The notes below the pieces were generated by a model. It saw only the letters and a program-made list of their open reading frames with translations. It was not told the origin of the DNA and did not search any database. A stretch of DNA of 64,000 nucleotides from Ostrinia nubilalis (lineage: Eukaryota > Arthropoda > Insecta > Lepidoptera > Crambidae): assembly GCF_963855985.1 (NCBI RefSeq), contig NC_087112.1, positions 3,660,501-3,724,500 of the forward strand, given 5' to 3'. The translations under genes and the position numbers were made by a program. Below, in pieces: positions 41,703 through 52,177 of this stretch (its first letter is position 1; each line of letters opens with the position of its first letter).

Positions 41703-42234
41703 TATTAGCCATGCTTAAAAGTCTAGTATTATCCGTTCGCGATAAGTTTGCCGCTGGCGATATGACGTCACTCGAAGGAAAGCGTATATAACTTTAGCAA
41801 ACTATATTGAAAATATTTTTTATTTATTAATATTTATAAAAATTGTGTATTTGCGTAAAATAAAACACTCAATTGCGTTAATTCACTAATTATTTACGTT
41901 TAATCGCGGTTGGAGGAGGGAGACGCGCATTCCACGGACCGGCAAACTTAGCGCGAACGGGTACCTAGTACACGATTTTCAGGTCGCTAGCGTGCGGCGG
42001 GCCTACGGCGGCGTTTTGCAACCGTATCCTTGGCTTGCGTAACGTTACTTCACTGCGCCGGCGCAGATAGGCCGCGTTTGATAACCTCTTGTCCTTGCGG
42101 TTAGATTCACTGCTAGTTTTGGAGCTTAGTATACTCGTTTAAGAAGTGGTCGTTAATACTTTGGGGATTTAGTTAAAAATGGGTCAAAAGTTTTTACAAT
42201 TTGACGTTGCTATTGCTTTTTTTAAAGAATAGTT
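41703..42234. other. unassigned apart from repeat K at 42020
   Basis: Contains the first copy of GCAACCGTATCCTTGGCTTGCG..CGCCGGCGCAGA (listed separately). CpG-richer than average from 41900 to 42100. Confidence 0.4.
42018..42110 (+). repeat. interspersed repeat K, copy 1
   Basis: CAACCGTATCCTTGGCTTGCGTAACGTTACTTCACTGCGCCGGCGCAGA then AACCTCTTGTCCTTGCGG. Further copies are at 42800-42890 and 44210-44280. Confidence 0.75.
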
Positions 42235-42440
42235 CAAATTGCCTGCAATAAGTGGTGACTGAGTTTGTTCCGGCATTTCTTCTCAGCACTTGCCATATGT
42301 TTGTCTCGAAGCGCTGGTAGGGCCCAAAAGATAAGGACACATGTAAAGTGCCCCATAAGGGCTAACTTTTCTTTTTTTATATTTGACGTTCATAAGTGCC
42401 ACTTGTGGTCTAAACTGAATAAATATTTTTGATTTTGATT
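42235..42440 (+). mobile_element. LINE/SINE 3' end
   Basis: GTTCCGGCATTTCTTCTCAGCAC, AGCGCTGGTAGGGC, AGTGCCACTTGTGGTCTAAACTGAATAAATATTTTTGATTTTGATTTTT. The AATAAA plus GATTTT run is the usual end of this lepidopteran retroelement class. Confidence 0.75.
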
Positions 42441-42799
42441 TTTGCATCATCATTATCAGATAATTTATTTAGTTTTTAGTGCAGGATCCGCCCTAATTCA
42501 ACAGAGGCAAATGAAGGATTTGGAAATTTGGCTTTCATCCGAAAGATAGTGAACGGAATGGAACGGATGGATGGAATTAGTAAAAATAACCGGCAAAATT
42601 CCAGACACGATACGATTACTTTCGGATTGTGTCTGGTCTGAAACCTTGGCGTTTGGTAGGTACTGTCATACCTATTAAATCATTTTCTTTCAGTTCATTC
42701 ATTTTCTACTTCTAAGACAGAGTTCTGTAGTTATTTATAAATGTTTAAATATGTCTATAAGTGTGTTTGTAACTCCATCTATTTTCCGCCAAGGGTTTA

Positions 42800-42890
42800 G
42801 CAACGTATCCTTGGCTTGCGTAACGTTACTTCAGTGCGCCGGCGCAGAGATTGCGTCTGTTCTATTAACCACTTATTGTCCTTGTAGTTT
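42800..42890 (+). repeat. interspersed repeat K, copy 2
   Basis: AGCAACGTATCCTTGGCTTGCGTAACGTTACTTCAGTGCGCCGGCGCAGA, then AACCACTTATTGTCCTTGTAG. More than 90% like copy 1 over the first 50 bp. Confidence 0.75.
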
Positions 42891-42999
42891 CATTCATAAC
42901 GTTTATAATAAAGTTATATTTCCTCTGGTTCAAGCAGAGTAGAATAGGAACACCACTCTTCACGTTAATGTCGAAAAAGACGAATAAGAAACAAATCTA

Positions 43000-43168
43000 C
43001 GAAAACTCATCACGATATCTCAGAAAATACAAGTGCTAGGAGTCTCAAATTTTGCATGGGGGTTCCTTTTAGAACGTTGGTGTTCACTAAGACGAGATTT
43101 TGCAAAATTCAACCCCTAAGGGGGTAAAACGGTATTTACGCGTACTAAGTCGCGGGCGGCCTCTAGTC
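43000..43168 (+). repeat. interspersed repeat ending GCGGGCGGCCTCTAGT
   Basis: CACGATATCTCAGAAAATAC, AAGTGCTAGGAGTC, GGGGGTTCCTTTTAGAACG, CCCCTAAGGGGGTAAAACGG and AAGTCGCGGGCGGCCTCTAGT. Same family as 37150-37325 and sharing its last 40 bp with 2320-2357. Confidence 0.72.
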
Positions 43169-43227
43169 TTAAATAAATATTATTTAAGATTTTTATTTTA
43201 TTTAGGTATTCATTAAGAGTAGATCAA

Positions 43228-43395
43228 GGCAACTCCCATTCTTCCTGTGGAAGTCGTAAGTAAGACGAAGGGAGAAAGAAATATGTACCTAAACATCAAG
43301 ACTTTCTGTCTAGCCAGCGTGGGGAGTCCTCCATTTGCCTCTGATAAATTAGAGAGGGTCGTGTTACTGTAGTTGACTATACTTATGATGACCCG
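43228..43395 (+). mobile_element. retroelement 3' end, family H
   Basis: TTCTTCCTGTGGAAGTCGTAAGTAAGACGAAGGGAGAAAGAAATATG..AAATTAGAGAGGGTCGTGTTACTG. Diverged copy of 11685-11852. Confidence 0.55.
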
Positions 43396-43949
43396 TCATC
43401 GAGTCATTTGAAATCATTTTAAGTTACCCAGCGCTATAACACAATTTTTATTCTGTCTCGTTGCTCAGGAGTCTTTGTAAATAGGCAATTTAAACTCAAA
43501 TATTAGTAGTGCTACAGTTTTCTCAACATAGCACTTAGGTCCATAATGACTGGGGGCCAGCTGCCTTTCCTAGACGTTGTGCAAGATTATCCTTGAGGTA
43601 GTAAGTAACTGGTAATATTACAACATTCTCGTAATTACGCATGGATGGCTTAATAGTATTACCCTTATGGTTATTCTACGAAAAATGGGTTAGAGTTTAG
43701 AGATCATTCGGTGTTCTTTTTTGACTGGGTATTTACTGAAACTTTACAATGGTTTGGTGGATTTTGTGAATAGTATTGTAATTTTTGTTTCAGAACGTCC
43801 CATTTAAATTATAATTTAAAGGCAGTCAAATTAAATAATTCCGAAATGCCCCATAATGCTTTAAGTGCCAGAAAATTAATTTCGGGGGACTCAAAAACTT
43901 TTATTTTTATTTTTCCACTAAAAAACATTTAAAATAACATTTCTATGTT
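43396..43949. other. no recognised feature
   Basis: Unassigned. Confidence 0.4.
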
Positions 43950-43952
43950 TAA

Positions 43953-44063
43953 GGCTGAGTTGCACCAACTTACTTTAACCGTGCCTATAACAATAACCGG
44001 TGTTTTTTGTATGAAGTTGACAGATTTTTGACGTTTGTTAAAATTAGATGGTGCAACCCAGCC
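43953..44063. mobile_element. MITE family A, TAA target duplication
   Basis: TAA at 43950-43952 and 44064-44066; ends GGCTGAGTTGCACCA and TGGTGCAACCCAGCC; interior ACAATAACCGGTGTTTTTTG. The best-preserved copy in the window. Confidence 0.9.
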
Positions 44064-44204
44064 TAATTAATACAAACCATTTGACTTTCATATCAATCCA
44101 TAGCTCTAAATAGATTAGGAAATGCATAAAAACACCAATAACACATTAAAACTGTGTGAACCCACAGTATAATGCTCGGTATAGTGCCCATTTCAATTGT
44201 GGGG

Positions 44205-44290
44205 CCTTTTGCAACGTATCCTTGGTTTGTTACTTCACTCTGTTACCGATAAGTTTGTTAACCTCTTAAGGCTTGTTTCTGTGACTGATT
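44205..44290 (+). repeat. interspersed repeat K, copy 3
   Basis: TTTTGCAACGTATCCTTGGTTTGTTACTTCACTCTG then AACCTCTTAAGGCTTG. Shorter and more diverged than copies 1 and 2. Confidence 0.6.
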
Positions 44291-44865
44291 GTTAATTGAT
44301 TTGGGTCTTGATGAGCGTTAAATCAGTACTAAAGTGGCCGTCATTAACAAGATCTAATACCTAAAGATGATCCAGCCTCCGATAGTCTGGCACTGAATTT
44401 ATCTATGTAAAAAATAATGCAATAATAATTTTTTTAGAGAGGTTTTACACTAATAATCATTAAGTACATAAATCCCGACTAGATTTATGTACTAATGTAG
44501 AGTTAGAGTTGGTCCTATAAACACGATAGATAACGAATAGATATTTAAACATTTGTCTGTTTGTTACAGGCCAGCTAAATTCCAAAACGGCAGATATGTA
44601 ACTGGTATTAAAAAAAGTAACTTTAGATGATTTTCTTACAAATAATTAGGGTTCCACGAAAAAAAAAAACAATCAAAACCCATTCAGTTAAAACCACCGA
44701 CAGACGCTAGATCTTCAATTTATTCCAATCAAATTTGAAATGTTGGTAACTGGTGCTTATTATTTGCCCTCAGCTGTATTCAAACTTGCAACTTCAGCAC
44801 AAGATTAAGACCAGATTGAGTTTTTTCCTAGAATTTTATACCTAAACCTATGCTAAAACGGTCTA
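44291..44865. other. no recognised feature
   Basis: Unassigned. Confidence 0.4.
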
Positions 44866-45544
44866 TACAGGGTGTCCCGTAATGTAACGTCAAGCCGGAA
44901 CTGGGTGTTGAGGCAAGTTGTGCTGGTTATCAGAAAAATATAAAAAAAAATCTATGTGTCATATTTTAAAAATAATAGGCATTTAAAAAAAATCAAAAAA
45001 TTCTACTCCAGGTGACGGTCCTTTTGCTCTTGTTGCCACAAATCTTCACTTTTTCCAAATTTTTTTTTGTTATGTAACCCTGAATAATGCTTCTCTAAAT
45101 TGTTATCAAAATTACAAAACCAGCTGCTCCAGCTTGGATGAAAAAAATACATTATTCCCAAAAAAAATTTCAAAATAAAAATTTTGCCTAGTTTAAACTG
45201 CCTGTACTGAAAAAAAAAATGTACTACGCGAGTGTGGCAAGTGACGTCATAATTTGGCGCATTTAGTAAGGATTCCAAAATGGTATAACACTTGGTAAAT
45301 TTTTGCTGTAATTGTCGACAATTTTTGGTTTTTTGGAAATAGTCTCGTTTTTAACTTATCTACCTTGGTTAAAAATTATTATTCTAATGTGCCCAAAATT
45401 CAAGTTTCTGTGACTGACTACCGTACAGTCAGTCACAGAAACTTTTGTCACCATGACAGTAATTAGTAGTTGACATACTGTGACAAAAGTCACCCGTGCG
45501 CGCGCGCCTTTTCTACCTGCTCTGCCTGCACTTGTACTTGGTAA

Positions 45545-46109
45545 CAGGGATAATAAGGATATGAAGTTTCGGTTATGGATACGGTTACGGATATTAGAAT
45601 AATATTATACCAGTTTCGGTTACGGTCACGGATATGAAATCATTTCAGATTATCCGAAAGTCTCGGATAATTTCGGTTACGGAATTATTAGAATTTCAAA
45701 AATGTAGGTATAATACAAATAGCAAGATGTTGCGTGAGCGTGACCCACATAGCTACTTTATGTACCAACTAAGACGACACCTATGTATGATAAAGGTAAA
45801 ACAGGCTGGCATATTAGATGGTGCCGGCGAATGCCAGACAAGTTGGTAACAAATATTAAGATTTAAGGTACAATTCCAAGACGGGCCGCAGACCGCAAAC
45901 TGCAACCGCAAACTGCAAAACTATGAAATCGGCAGCGCGGCATTGCAGCTGCGGCGTGTATACTGCAGATTTCATAGAGTTTTGCAGTTTGGCCTTTATC
46001 CGAAACTATCCGTAACTTTTGAATCAGTTTCGGTTACGGTTATGGTCATTTTTTTATTTCGGATATCCGGTAGTTTCGGTTACGGTTACGGATATCCATA
46101 ACATCCCTG
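45545..46109. mobile_element. hAT-like MITE, 565 bp, 8-bp target duplication
   Basis: CTTGGTAA at 45537-45544 and exactly again at 46110-46117. Ends CAGGGATAATAAGGAT and ATATCCATAACATCCCTG. Subterminal GGTTACGGATA-type words recur at both ends (about 45580, 45620, 46030-46095). Eight-bp targets with CAGGG ends fit hAT elements. A hairpin around AAACTGCAAAACTATGAAATC sits at about 45917-45990. Confidence 0.9.
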
Positions 46110-46522
46110 CTTGGTAAGATGGCCCTCTCCGTCCCCCTCATACCTTTTAAAATGGCTTCTCCACCTCACTTAAGCCAGAAACTTGAATTTTGGGCACATT
46201 AGAATAATATTTTTAACCAAGGTAGATAAAGTTAAAAACGGGATTATTTCCAATAAACAAAAATTGTCGACAATTACAGCAAGATTTTACAAAGTGTTAT
46301 ACCATTTTGGAATCCTTACTAAATGCGCCAAATTATGACGTCACTTGCCACACTCGCGTAGTACAATTATTTTTCAGTACAGTCAGTTTAAACTAGGCAA
46401 AATTTTTATTTTGATATTTTTTTTGGGAATAATGTATTTTTTTCATCCAAGTTGGAGCAGCTGGTTTTGTAATTTTGATAACAATTTAGAGAAGCATTAT
46501 TCAGGGTTACATAACAAAAATT

Positions 46523-46859
46523 ACCAATTTTTGCCCCAATTATTGTGGAAACCTCATCTACCATTTTGAAGTCAGAAACCCTGAAACTGAGCAAGTCGTA
46601 TAATATTAAACATAAAAATAAACTTCGTGCCCAACACCTTGGATTCAAAACATCAGAAGACACACCTATATTTGTCTCCGAGCATCTTACAGCCAAAGGA
46701 TCACGACTGCACTTTTTGGCCCGGGATCTCTCGAAATCCAAGAAATACAAGTTCTGCTGGACAGCATATGGCAAAGTATATGTTAGGAAGGAAGAGAACT
46801 CACCTATAATAAATATTCGCAGTGAGGAACAAGTACAAAACCTAATGCAAGGTATATGA
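46523..46859 (+). pseudogene. LINE ORF1 C-terminal fragment, FP25-like domain
   Basis: Frame open from the insertion junction to the stop at 46857-46859. It contains KLRAQHLGFKTSED, IFVSEHLTAKGSRLHFLARD and YKFCWTAYGKVYVRKEENSP. The VSEHLT..ARDL..K.YK..W...GK..VRK pattern is the C-terminal domain shared by many insect LINE ORF1 proteins and the baculovirus FP25K-type protein. ORF1 proteins bind element RNA. The coiled-coil N-terminal part has been lost by 5' truncation, so no native start codon exists. Confidence 0.85.
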
Positions 46860-47151
46860 CTATCTGTACTCTTAGAGTTAATAACTTTTGATTCTCTGCC
46901 ATACTGTAGACTCTTTTATTTTTGTTTTTTACATAAATTGCTTTCTATTTTCATATCATCACTCATACATATTTCACTTCTCAAAAATACAAATACACTT
47001 CCCATACACACTAAATATATCACACTAAAATTAGCAAACAAAATGTCTAACATACGCCTACCCTATCATATCTGTATTTATCTAGAAATTCTTAGAAACT
47101 GCATATTATATAACTGTTTAAATAACATCTTCAGTTCATATTGCTGCAAAA

Positions 47152-50100
47152 ATGGCTAGCTGTCTGGAAATCCAGAACTTAATAGACGAGCTTCAGATAG
47201 CAAAAGCAGTTAACTGCGATATCCAGGACCTTTTTTTTTTTTTTTTTTTTTCGCTGGAAAATGCTTTGCGCATACCTACCGCTCTCGGGGGGGGCAGTAG
47301 GTTATGTGGGACTCTCCCCGATTGGGGCATACCCACTAAAAACCAGCGGCGTTCTCGGGAGCCATGAGTTCGGGGCCACGGGTCAGCGCCATCAGCACAC
47401 ATCCGCGGCCCAGCACACATCCGCGGCCCGCGATATCCAGGACCTATCCCAACACATAACTGTTACTCAACGCAACCTTACGATAGTATGCCAAAATATT
47501 AGAAGCATATATTGTAACATTGACGATTTGGAGGTTACACTTAGCTTACTTAAATTTAGTCCAGATATAATAATTTTAAGCGAATGTAGAATCGACACCA
47601 GGAAACCCATCCCGTCGCTTATTAATTACAAGTCATATTCAACTAGCAATCACATTACTCAAAATGACGGCGTTATTGTATACATAAAGACAAATATTAC
47701 TGTCACCAACGTTAGGGAAATAATGCTGCAGCAAGCATCTTGTATCCAAATTGACACAAACAATACAGCAATTTTGGGCATATACCGTTCACCGTCAAAC
47801 GTCAAAGCTGATCAGTTTATTAATTCACTTAATTTGCATTTAGATACATTAAAAAAATTCAAAAATATTGTATTAACCGGAGACATCAATATAAATATAA
47901 CTTCAGATGAATGTAAAAACTATTATGAAGAAAATAATAAATGTCAATATTTAGATATGTTGGCTGAGCATGGTCTGTTACCAGGACACACACTCCCAAC
48001 TAGAAAACTCAACTGTCTTGACCATTTTATGCTAAAATTAGATAGAAGCAAACTATCAGCAAATATTGCTATACTAAACACTTCTATTACTGATCATGCA
48101 TTAATACTTTTGAGCCTAAGTTTTAACGAAACCTTAAATAAAATAAATAGTAAAATAAAATCTGTTGTCGATTACGATAAAGCTTTAGCTAAACTTAACG
48201 ATAAAAACCTACCCGATCTACTGTTACAAGACGATCCTAACATTGTAACTGAGCTTCTATTAACCAAAATTTCTGATTCTATCCAAGAAAGCACAACTAC
48301 AATAAAAGTTCCTAAATGCAAACGTGTTATAAAACCATGGATTACTACCGGCATGTTAAGATGTATACAAAATAGAAATAAACTTCAAAAAATGTTGCAA
48401 CGTGATCCATTTAATGAAACATTAAAACTCACATACAAACGGTATAGAAATTTTTGCTGCAATTTAAGAAAACGTTTAAAAAGAAACTATGAAAAAGAAA
48501 TTCTGGTAAAATCGTACAGAAATCCTAAAGCACTATGGAAAAATATAAATTCTATTGCTGGTAGAGCATCTAAATCTGATAATTCTAAACTTTTAAATGT
48601 AATGACTTCCCCCTTGGAATCGGTTAACTTAGCAAATGAATATTTTGCAAATATAGGTAAAAAGCTTGCTGAAGACATTTCTCAGAGTTTAAATACAAGT
48701 TCGGTAGAACACAAATTTAAGGAGCAAAATATACAACCGAACTCTTTTGTTCTCTTAGATACAGACCCACCCGAAGTAAACGAAGTGATAATAAGCTTAA
48801 AGACGAGTTCAGCGCCTGGATGGGATAATATTCCATCGAGTTTAATTAAACTTGCCAAAAATGAACTAGTTCCCATTATTTGTCACTTAACCAACCTCTG
48901 CTTTAGGAAAGGAACTTTCCCACTTCATTTGAAAAAATCAATAATAACTCCAGTGTACAAGAGTGGAAATGAAGAATTGGTCGGTAACTATAGACCAATC
49001 TCTGTCTTGCCATCAATCTCAAAAATATTAGAAAAGCTTTTAAATAACAGACTGGTTAACTTTCTTGAAAAATACAAAATTCTTTCTAATTCTCAATATG
49101 GTTTTCGACATGGAAGATCCACTGATGATGCTATATTAGACCTTACTTCCTATATAGTTGATAAATTAGATTCTAGTAGAAAATGTCTGGCTGTATTTTT
49201 AGATCTTCAAAAAGCGTTTGACACAGTATCCATTCCCACTCTTGTGCGCAAACTGGAAGAAATAGGTATTAGGGACACCGCACTGCAGTTATTTACAAGT
49301 TATTTAAGTGATCGAACACAAAGAGTCAAAATTGGAAATAATATAAGTAATGATGCATCTATTTCCTTCGGTGTTCCTCAAGGAAGTGTCCTGGGACCTA
49401 CTCTGTTCCTAATTTATATTAATAGTTTATGCCATTTAAAACTTGGTGATGCCAAAATAATTGCATACGCAGATGACACTGCAATTGTGTTTTCGGATAC
49501 AACATGGGAGGGCGTTAAAGACAAAGCCGAAGTAGGTCTTTCAAAAGTGGTTGGATGGCTTAGAGCTAATCTGCTGACATTAAATACATCAAAAACTAAT
49601 TTCATGTGCTATTCCATATACAATCGATCCCAACCAGACTACAGTATTCAATTGCACTTGAATGAAAATGTTTCACTCTGCAAAACAGATTGTAACTGCC
49701 CTTTTATTAGTAAAGTGAACAAAACTAAATATTTAGGTATCTATTTGGACCAGAGATTGTCTTGGCATTCTCAGATTGAATTTGTGAGTAATAAAATAAG
49801 GAAATTGATTTGGGTTTTTATAACACTACGACATATTGCCAATAAAGACTTATTGAAAAAGATATATATAGCACTGGTCCAGTCGGTTTTGAGTTATTGT
49901 ATCACGATATGGGGTGGCGCTGGCAAAACGAAATTCCTTGAAATCGAACGAGCTCAACGCTCACTACTGAAGGTTATGGAATTTAAGCCACGTAGATATC
50001 CAACACACATGCTTTACGATTGTAGTCAGTTATTATCTGTCCGAAAACTGTATATTTTACTGATTATCTTAAAAGTCCACAAAACTCTAAATTTTGATAG

Positions 50101-50329
50101 TAAAATCCTAAGTAAAAGAAGAAAAGATAAGGTAGCTCCAATAAGTAAATGCAAAACATCTTTCGCGGCAAACCAATTCAATAAACAATCTACTCACACA
50201 TATAACAATATCAATAAAATACTAGATATTTACTCCCTACATTACTATGAATGTAAAAAGAAAGTAACTGAATGGCTTAATACAATCAGCTATGAAGAAA
50301 CAGAATTGCTACTAAAATATACTAGCTAA
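47152..50329 (+). pseudogene. LINE ORF2: endonuclease-reverse transcriptase, split near its start
   Basis: The original start is the ATG at 47152 (MASCLEIQNLIDELQIAKAV). After 26-27 codons a retroinsertion (47232-47429 plus its target duplication, 214 bp in all) shifts the frame. From 47433 to the stop at 50327-50329 the frame is fully open. Apurinic-like endonuclease signatures: VCQNIRSI, ILSECRID, GDININI and TDHALI. Reverse transcriptase signatures: APGWDNIPSSLIK, NYRPISVLPSISKILE, QYGFRHGRSTDDAI, AVFLDLQKAFDTVS, GVPQGSVLGP, and the catalytic YADD at 49466-49477. The C-terminal region (LSWHSQIEFVSNKIRK; VLSYCITIWGG) is complete. No RNase H domain seen. An artificial 1022-codon frame starts inside the insert at 47261. 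Without the insert this would be an intact ORF2, so the element is young. Confidence 0.95.
47232..47429 (-). mobile_element. retroinsertion inside ORF2 with 16-bp target duplication
   Basis: GCGATATCCAGGACCT occurs at 47216-47231 and 47430-47445. The insert starts with about 20 T on the plus strand, so it is a minus-oriented element with a poly(A) tail. Its 3' region reads AACGCCGCTGGTTTTTAGTGGG and TGCCCCAATCGGGGAGAGTCCC. Its 5' end has a short direct repeat, CGGGCCGCGGATGTGTGCTG / GGGCCGCGGATGTGTGCTGA. Either a SINE or the 3' end of another LINE; I cannot tell which. Confidence 0.93.
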
Positions 50330-50356
50330 GTTTAATTAATTAAATACTCGTACATT

Positions 50357-50367
50357 AACACACGCAC

Positions 50368-50428
<61 letters not shown>

Positions 50429-50455
50429 TATACACACATACACACACACAACACA
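50357..50455. repeat. (CA)n microsatellite in the LINE 3' region
   Basis: About 45 CA units with CG and TA interruptions, between the ORF2 stop and the 3' end of the LINE. Confidence 0.95.
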
Positions 50456-51012
50456 TACATCAAAAATAAATAGAAGCAACATTTTAAGATTTGTTAAGTT
50501 GTAATTGTATAATTTTATTAAAAAGGCAACCGCTGTTCACTTGTACCATACCACAGAACAGAACGGTTACCAACTATTTTTGGTTCTACCCCCGAACTAG
50601 AAAAAAGTGTATTTTATGTAATGTAACTTAGTTTTTATTTTATTTTATTCCAAAACAAGTGTTTAGATAAGTAACAATACCTAGATATAGAAGAGCCTCA
50701 CTTCCTGGCACAGGTATATTTTTACCTAAAAGGAAGTTTGGTCAATATTTTAATTATTGTAAACCGTTTTATATTATGAAATAAATTATTTATTTATTTA
50801 TTATTTATAAAAAAAAAAATTGGAAAAAGTGAAGATTTGTGGCAACACGAGTAAAAGGACCGTCACCTGAAGTAGAATTTTTTGATTTTTTTTAAATGCC
50901 TATTATTTTTAAAATATGCCACATAGATTTTTTTTTATATTTTTCTGATAACCAGCACAACTTGCCTCAACACCCAGTTCCGGCTTGACGTTACATTACG
51001 GGACACCCTGTA

Positions 51013-51604
51013 TATAATGTCTAGAACCAATATTATGGAATATTAAAAATAGGACGCCCTGTATAACGTTTCAAAATTAACAGAAATCAGCCAGCGCAAC
51101 TGGCATGGCGAAACGGCGCTGTTGCACAGTTCCCCCAATATAGTAATTTCGCTTGTGAAACGTTAGTTGCACGAAATTACTAAATGTAAACATTGTTTAT
51201 AGAATTAATTATGTTTATTCAATACCTAATGTATTCAAAGATACATAATGACGTTTGCTTCCAGTCACATAAAAAAATGACACATTTTTGAATAAAAAGT
51301 CTTGAAATAATGATATTACGAGTAACCTTTATAATATTTTTGGTATATTTAGTAGCAGTATTGTACAATGAATTAATAACTAAAACAAACTATATTTTTT
51401 TACAAAATTCCTCATTTTTTAAAGCTTAAATGGAATTTTTTAATTTAAAATTCCTCATTTCCATTTCTTTTTTTTATATCCTAAAATGGTAAGGTTTTTT
51501 TTGCTGCTCGTCTATCTATCACTTTTCTAATACGTTTGGTTCATCAATGTATATTACTACAGGAAGGATAATTATGAAGAAGTACACATATCCCTTAATA
51601 AATG
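51013..51604. other. no recognised feature
   Basis: Unassigned AT-rich DNA downstream of the host gene's 3' end. GTATAACG at about 51061 follows AGGACGCCC, a faint echo of the fold-back end. Confidence 0.4.
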
Positions 51605-51607
51605 CAA

Positions 51608-51613
51608 TTTATT
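51608..51613 (-). terminator. candidate polyadenylation signal of the secreted-protein gene
   Basis: AATAAA on the minus strand (TTTATT on the plus strand, about 51608-51613), some 125 bases after the stop codon at 51740. It is the first such hexamer in the right place. Confidence 0.5.
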
Positions 51614-51739
51614 ATCATGTATTCACATAATAATATTTCGTAGTGTAAAACAGCTATGTAGCAATAACCAGCAAAAACATTTCCATACTGGAGATTGGTA
51701 TTTACATAATTATTTTGTGGTAAACGGAATAAACCTAAA

Positions 51740-52177
51740 TTAGATAACATAATTCAAATTTAAACCTGAAAGATTTTCTAATGAACATAAAATATTGTCC
51801 AAATATGTACTCGGAACAACAGGGGGCAATGTCAAAACTCTTTGTGACATTGGAACACAAGGAGACGGTTGCGGAACGCAATTTTTGGCGCTGGAACATT
51901 TTGAAACGCATGTTGCGTGTGATGGAACGCAACTGGTACTCATAGATGGTGACATTGGAACACATTTTGCCGGAACATTTGACTTAGAAACGCAGGCACA
52001 GATTGTTTCTTCAGACTTTTCAGGATACTGAGGAGTTAAAGAGATGGACCTAAAGTTTTCAGGATATCCAGGACTTGAGGAGATGGATCCAACAGATGGG
52101 AGTTGGAATAGCAATGGTAATTCTATATTCTGAATTTGAATCGTATTTAATATGTCTGAACATGCTTTCACAGTCAC
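51740..52177 (-). CDS. novel secreted Cys/Pro/Ser-rich protein, exon 2 (terminal)
   Basis: Minus-strand exon of 145 codons plus a stop. It begins directly after TTTTTTGTTCCAG, a strong acceptor, and is in phase 0 with exon 1 (53708-53743). The joined 157-residue protein starts MKKILIFSLALCVTVKA, a textbook signal peptide with likely cleavage before CSDIL. The mature part has a hydrophobic N-terminal block (IELPLLFQLPSVG), two aligned segments SSPGYPENFRSISL and TPQYPEKSEE, then a cysteine-rich stretch with CVP/CVS units (AKCVPMSP, TSCVPSH, ATCVSKC, NCVPQPS, PCVPMSQ) and a C-terminal LCSLENLSGLNLNYVI. About ten cysteines in the mature chain suggest disulfides. A short first exon that ends inside the signal peptide, with a TATA box close to the start, is a layout known from lepidopteran chorion and some silk genes. 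That only hints at a secretory or structural role. No family recognised. Confidence 0.72.
   Translation of the reverse strand: MTVKACSDILNTIQIQNIELPLLFQLPSVGSISSSPGYPENFRSISLTPQYPEKSEETICACVSKSNVPAKCVPMSPSMSTSCVPSHATCVSKCSSAKNCVPQPSPCVPMSQRVLTLPPVVPSTYLDNILCSLENLSGLNLNYVI

Larger units (their letters stand above)
46523..50814 (+). mobile_element. non-LTR retrotransposon (LINE), CR1/Jockey type, 5'-truncated
   Basis: Inserted in the right arm of the fold-back element; AAAAATT flanks it (46516-46522 and 50815-50821), though the A-rich target makes the exact duplication uncertain. Order: the C-terminal end of ORF1, a spacer, ORF2 (endonuclease and reverse transcriptase), a 3' untranslated region of about 480 bp with a long CA run, then TTATTTATTTATTATTT and an A tail. 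It is 5'-truncated within ORF1. ORF2 is split by a later retroinsertion near its start. Clade assignment is by motif reading only. Confidence 0.9.
44868..51010. mobile_element. fold-back DNA element, TA-flanked, host of two insertions
   Basis: TA at 44866-44867 and 51011-51012. Ends CAGGGTGTCCCGTAATGTAA and TTACATTACGGGACACCCTG. The arms pair for roughly 550-650 bp: the left arm (44868-45420) is matched by 46165-46522 plus 50822-51010, once the LINE is removed. Key shared blocks are AGGTGACGGTCC, TTCAGGGTTACATAAC, GGAGCAGCTGGTTTTG, GACGTCA and TTGTCGACAATTACAGC. The spacer carries an hAT-like MITE. No transposase seen. Ends and target suggest a mariner-group non-autonomous element. Confidence 0.9.

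Noticed and set aside
46406..46774. Minus-strand 122-codon frame
   Set aside because: Shadow of the LINE ORF1 fragment; it runs across the LINE insertion junction.
47261..47430. N-terminal 56 residues of the long LINE frame taken as real protein
   Set aside because: They are read from the inserted retroelement; the 16-bp target duplication shows the true ORF2 start at 47152.
51795..52031. Plus-strand 78-codon open frame
   Set aside because: It overlaps the minus-strand exon of the secreted-protein gene, has no splice or promoter context, and its Gly-Thr pattern mirrors the Cys-Val-Pro codons of the other strand.
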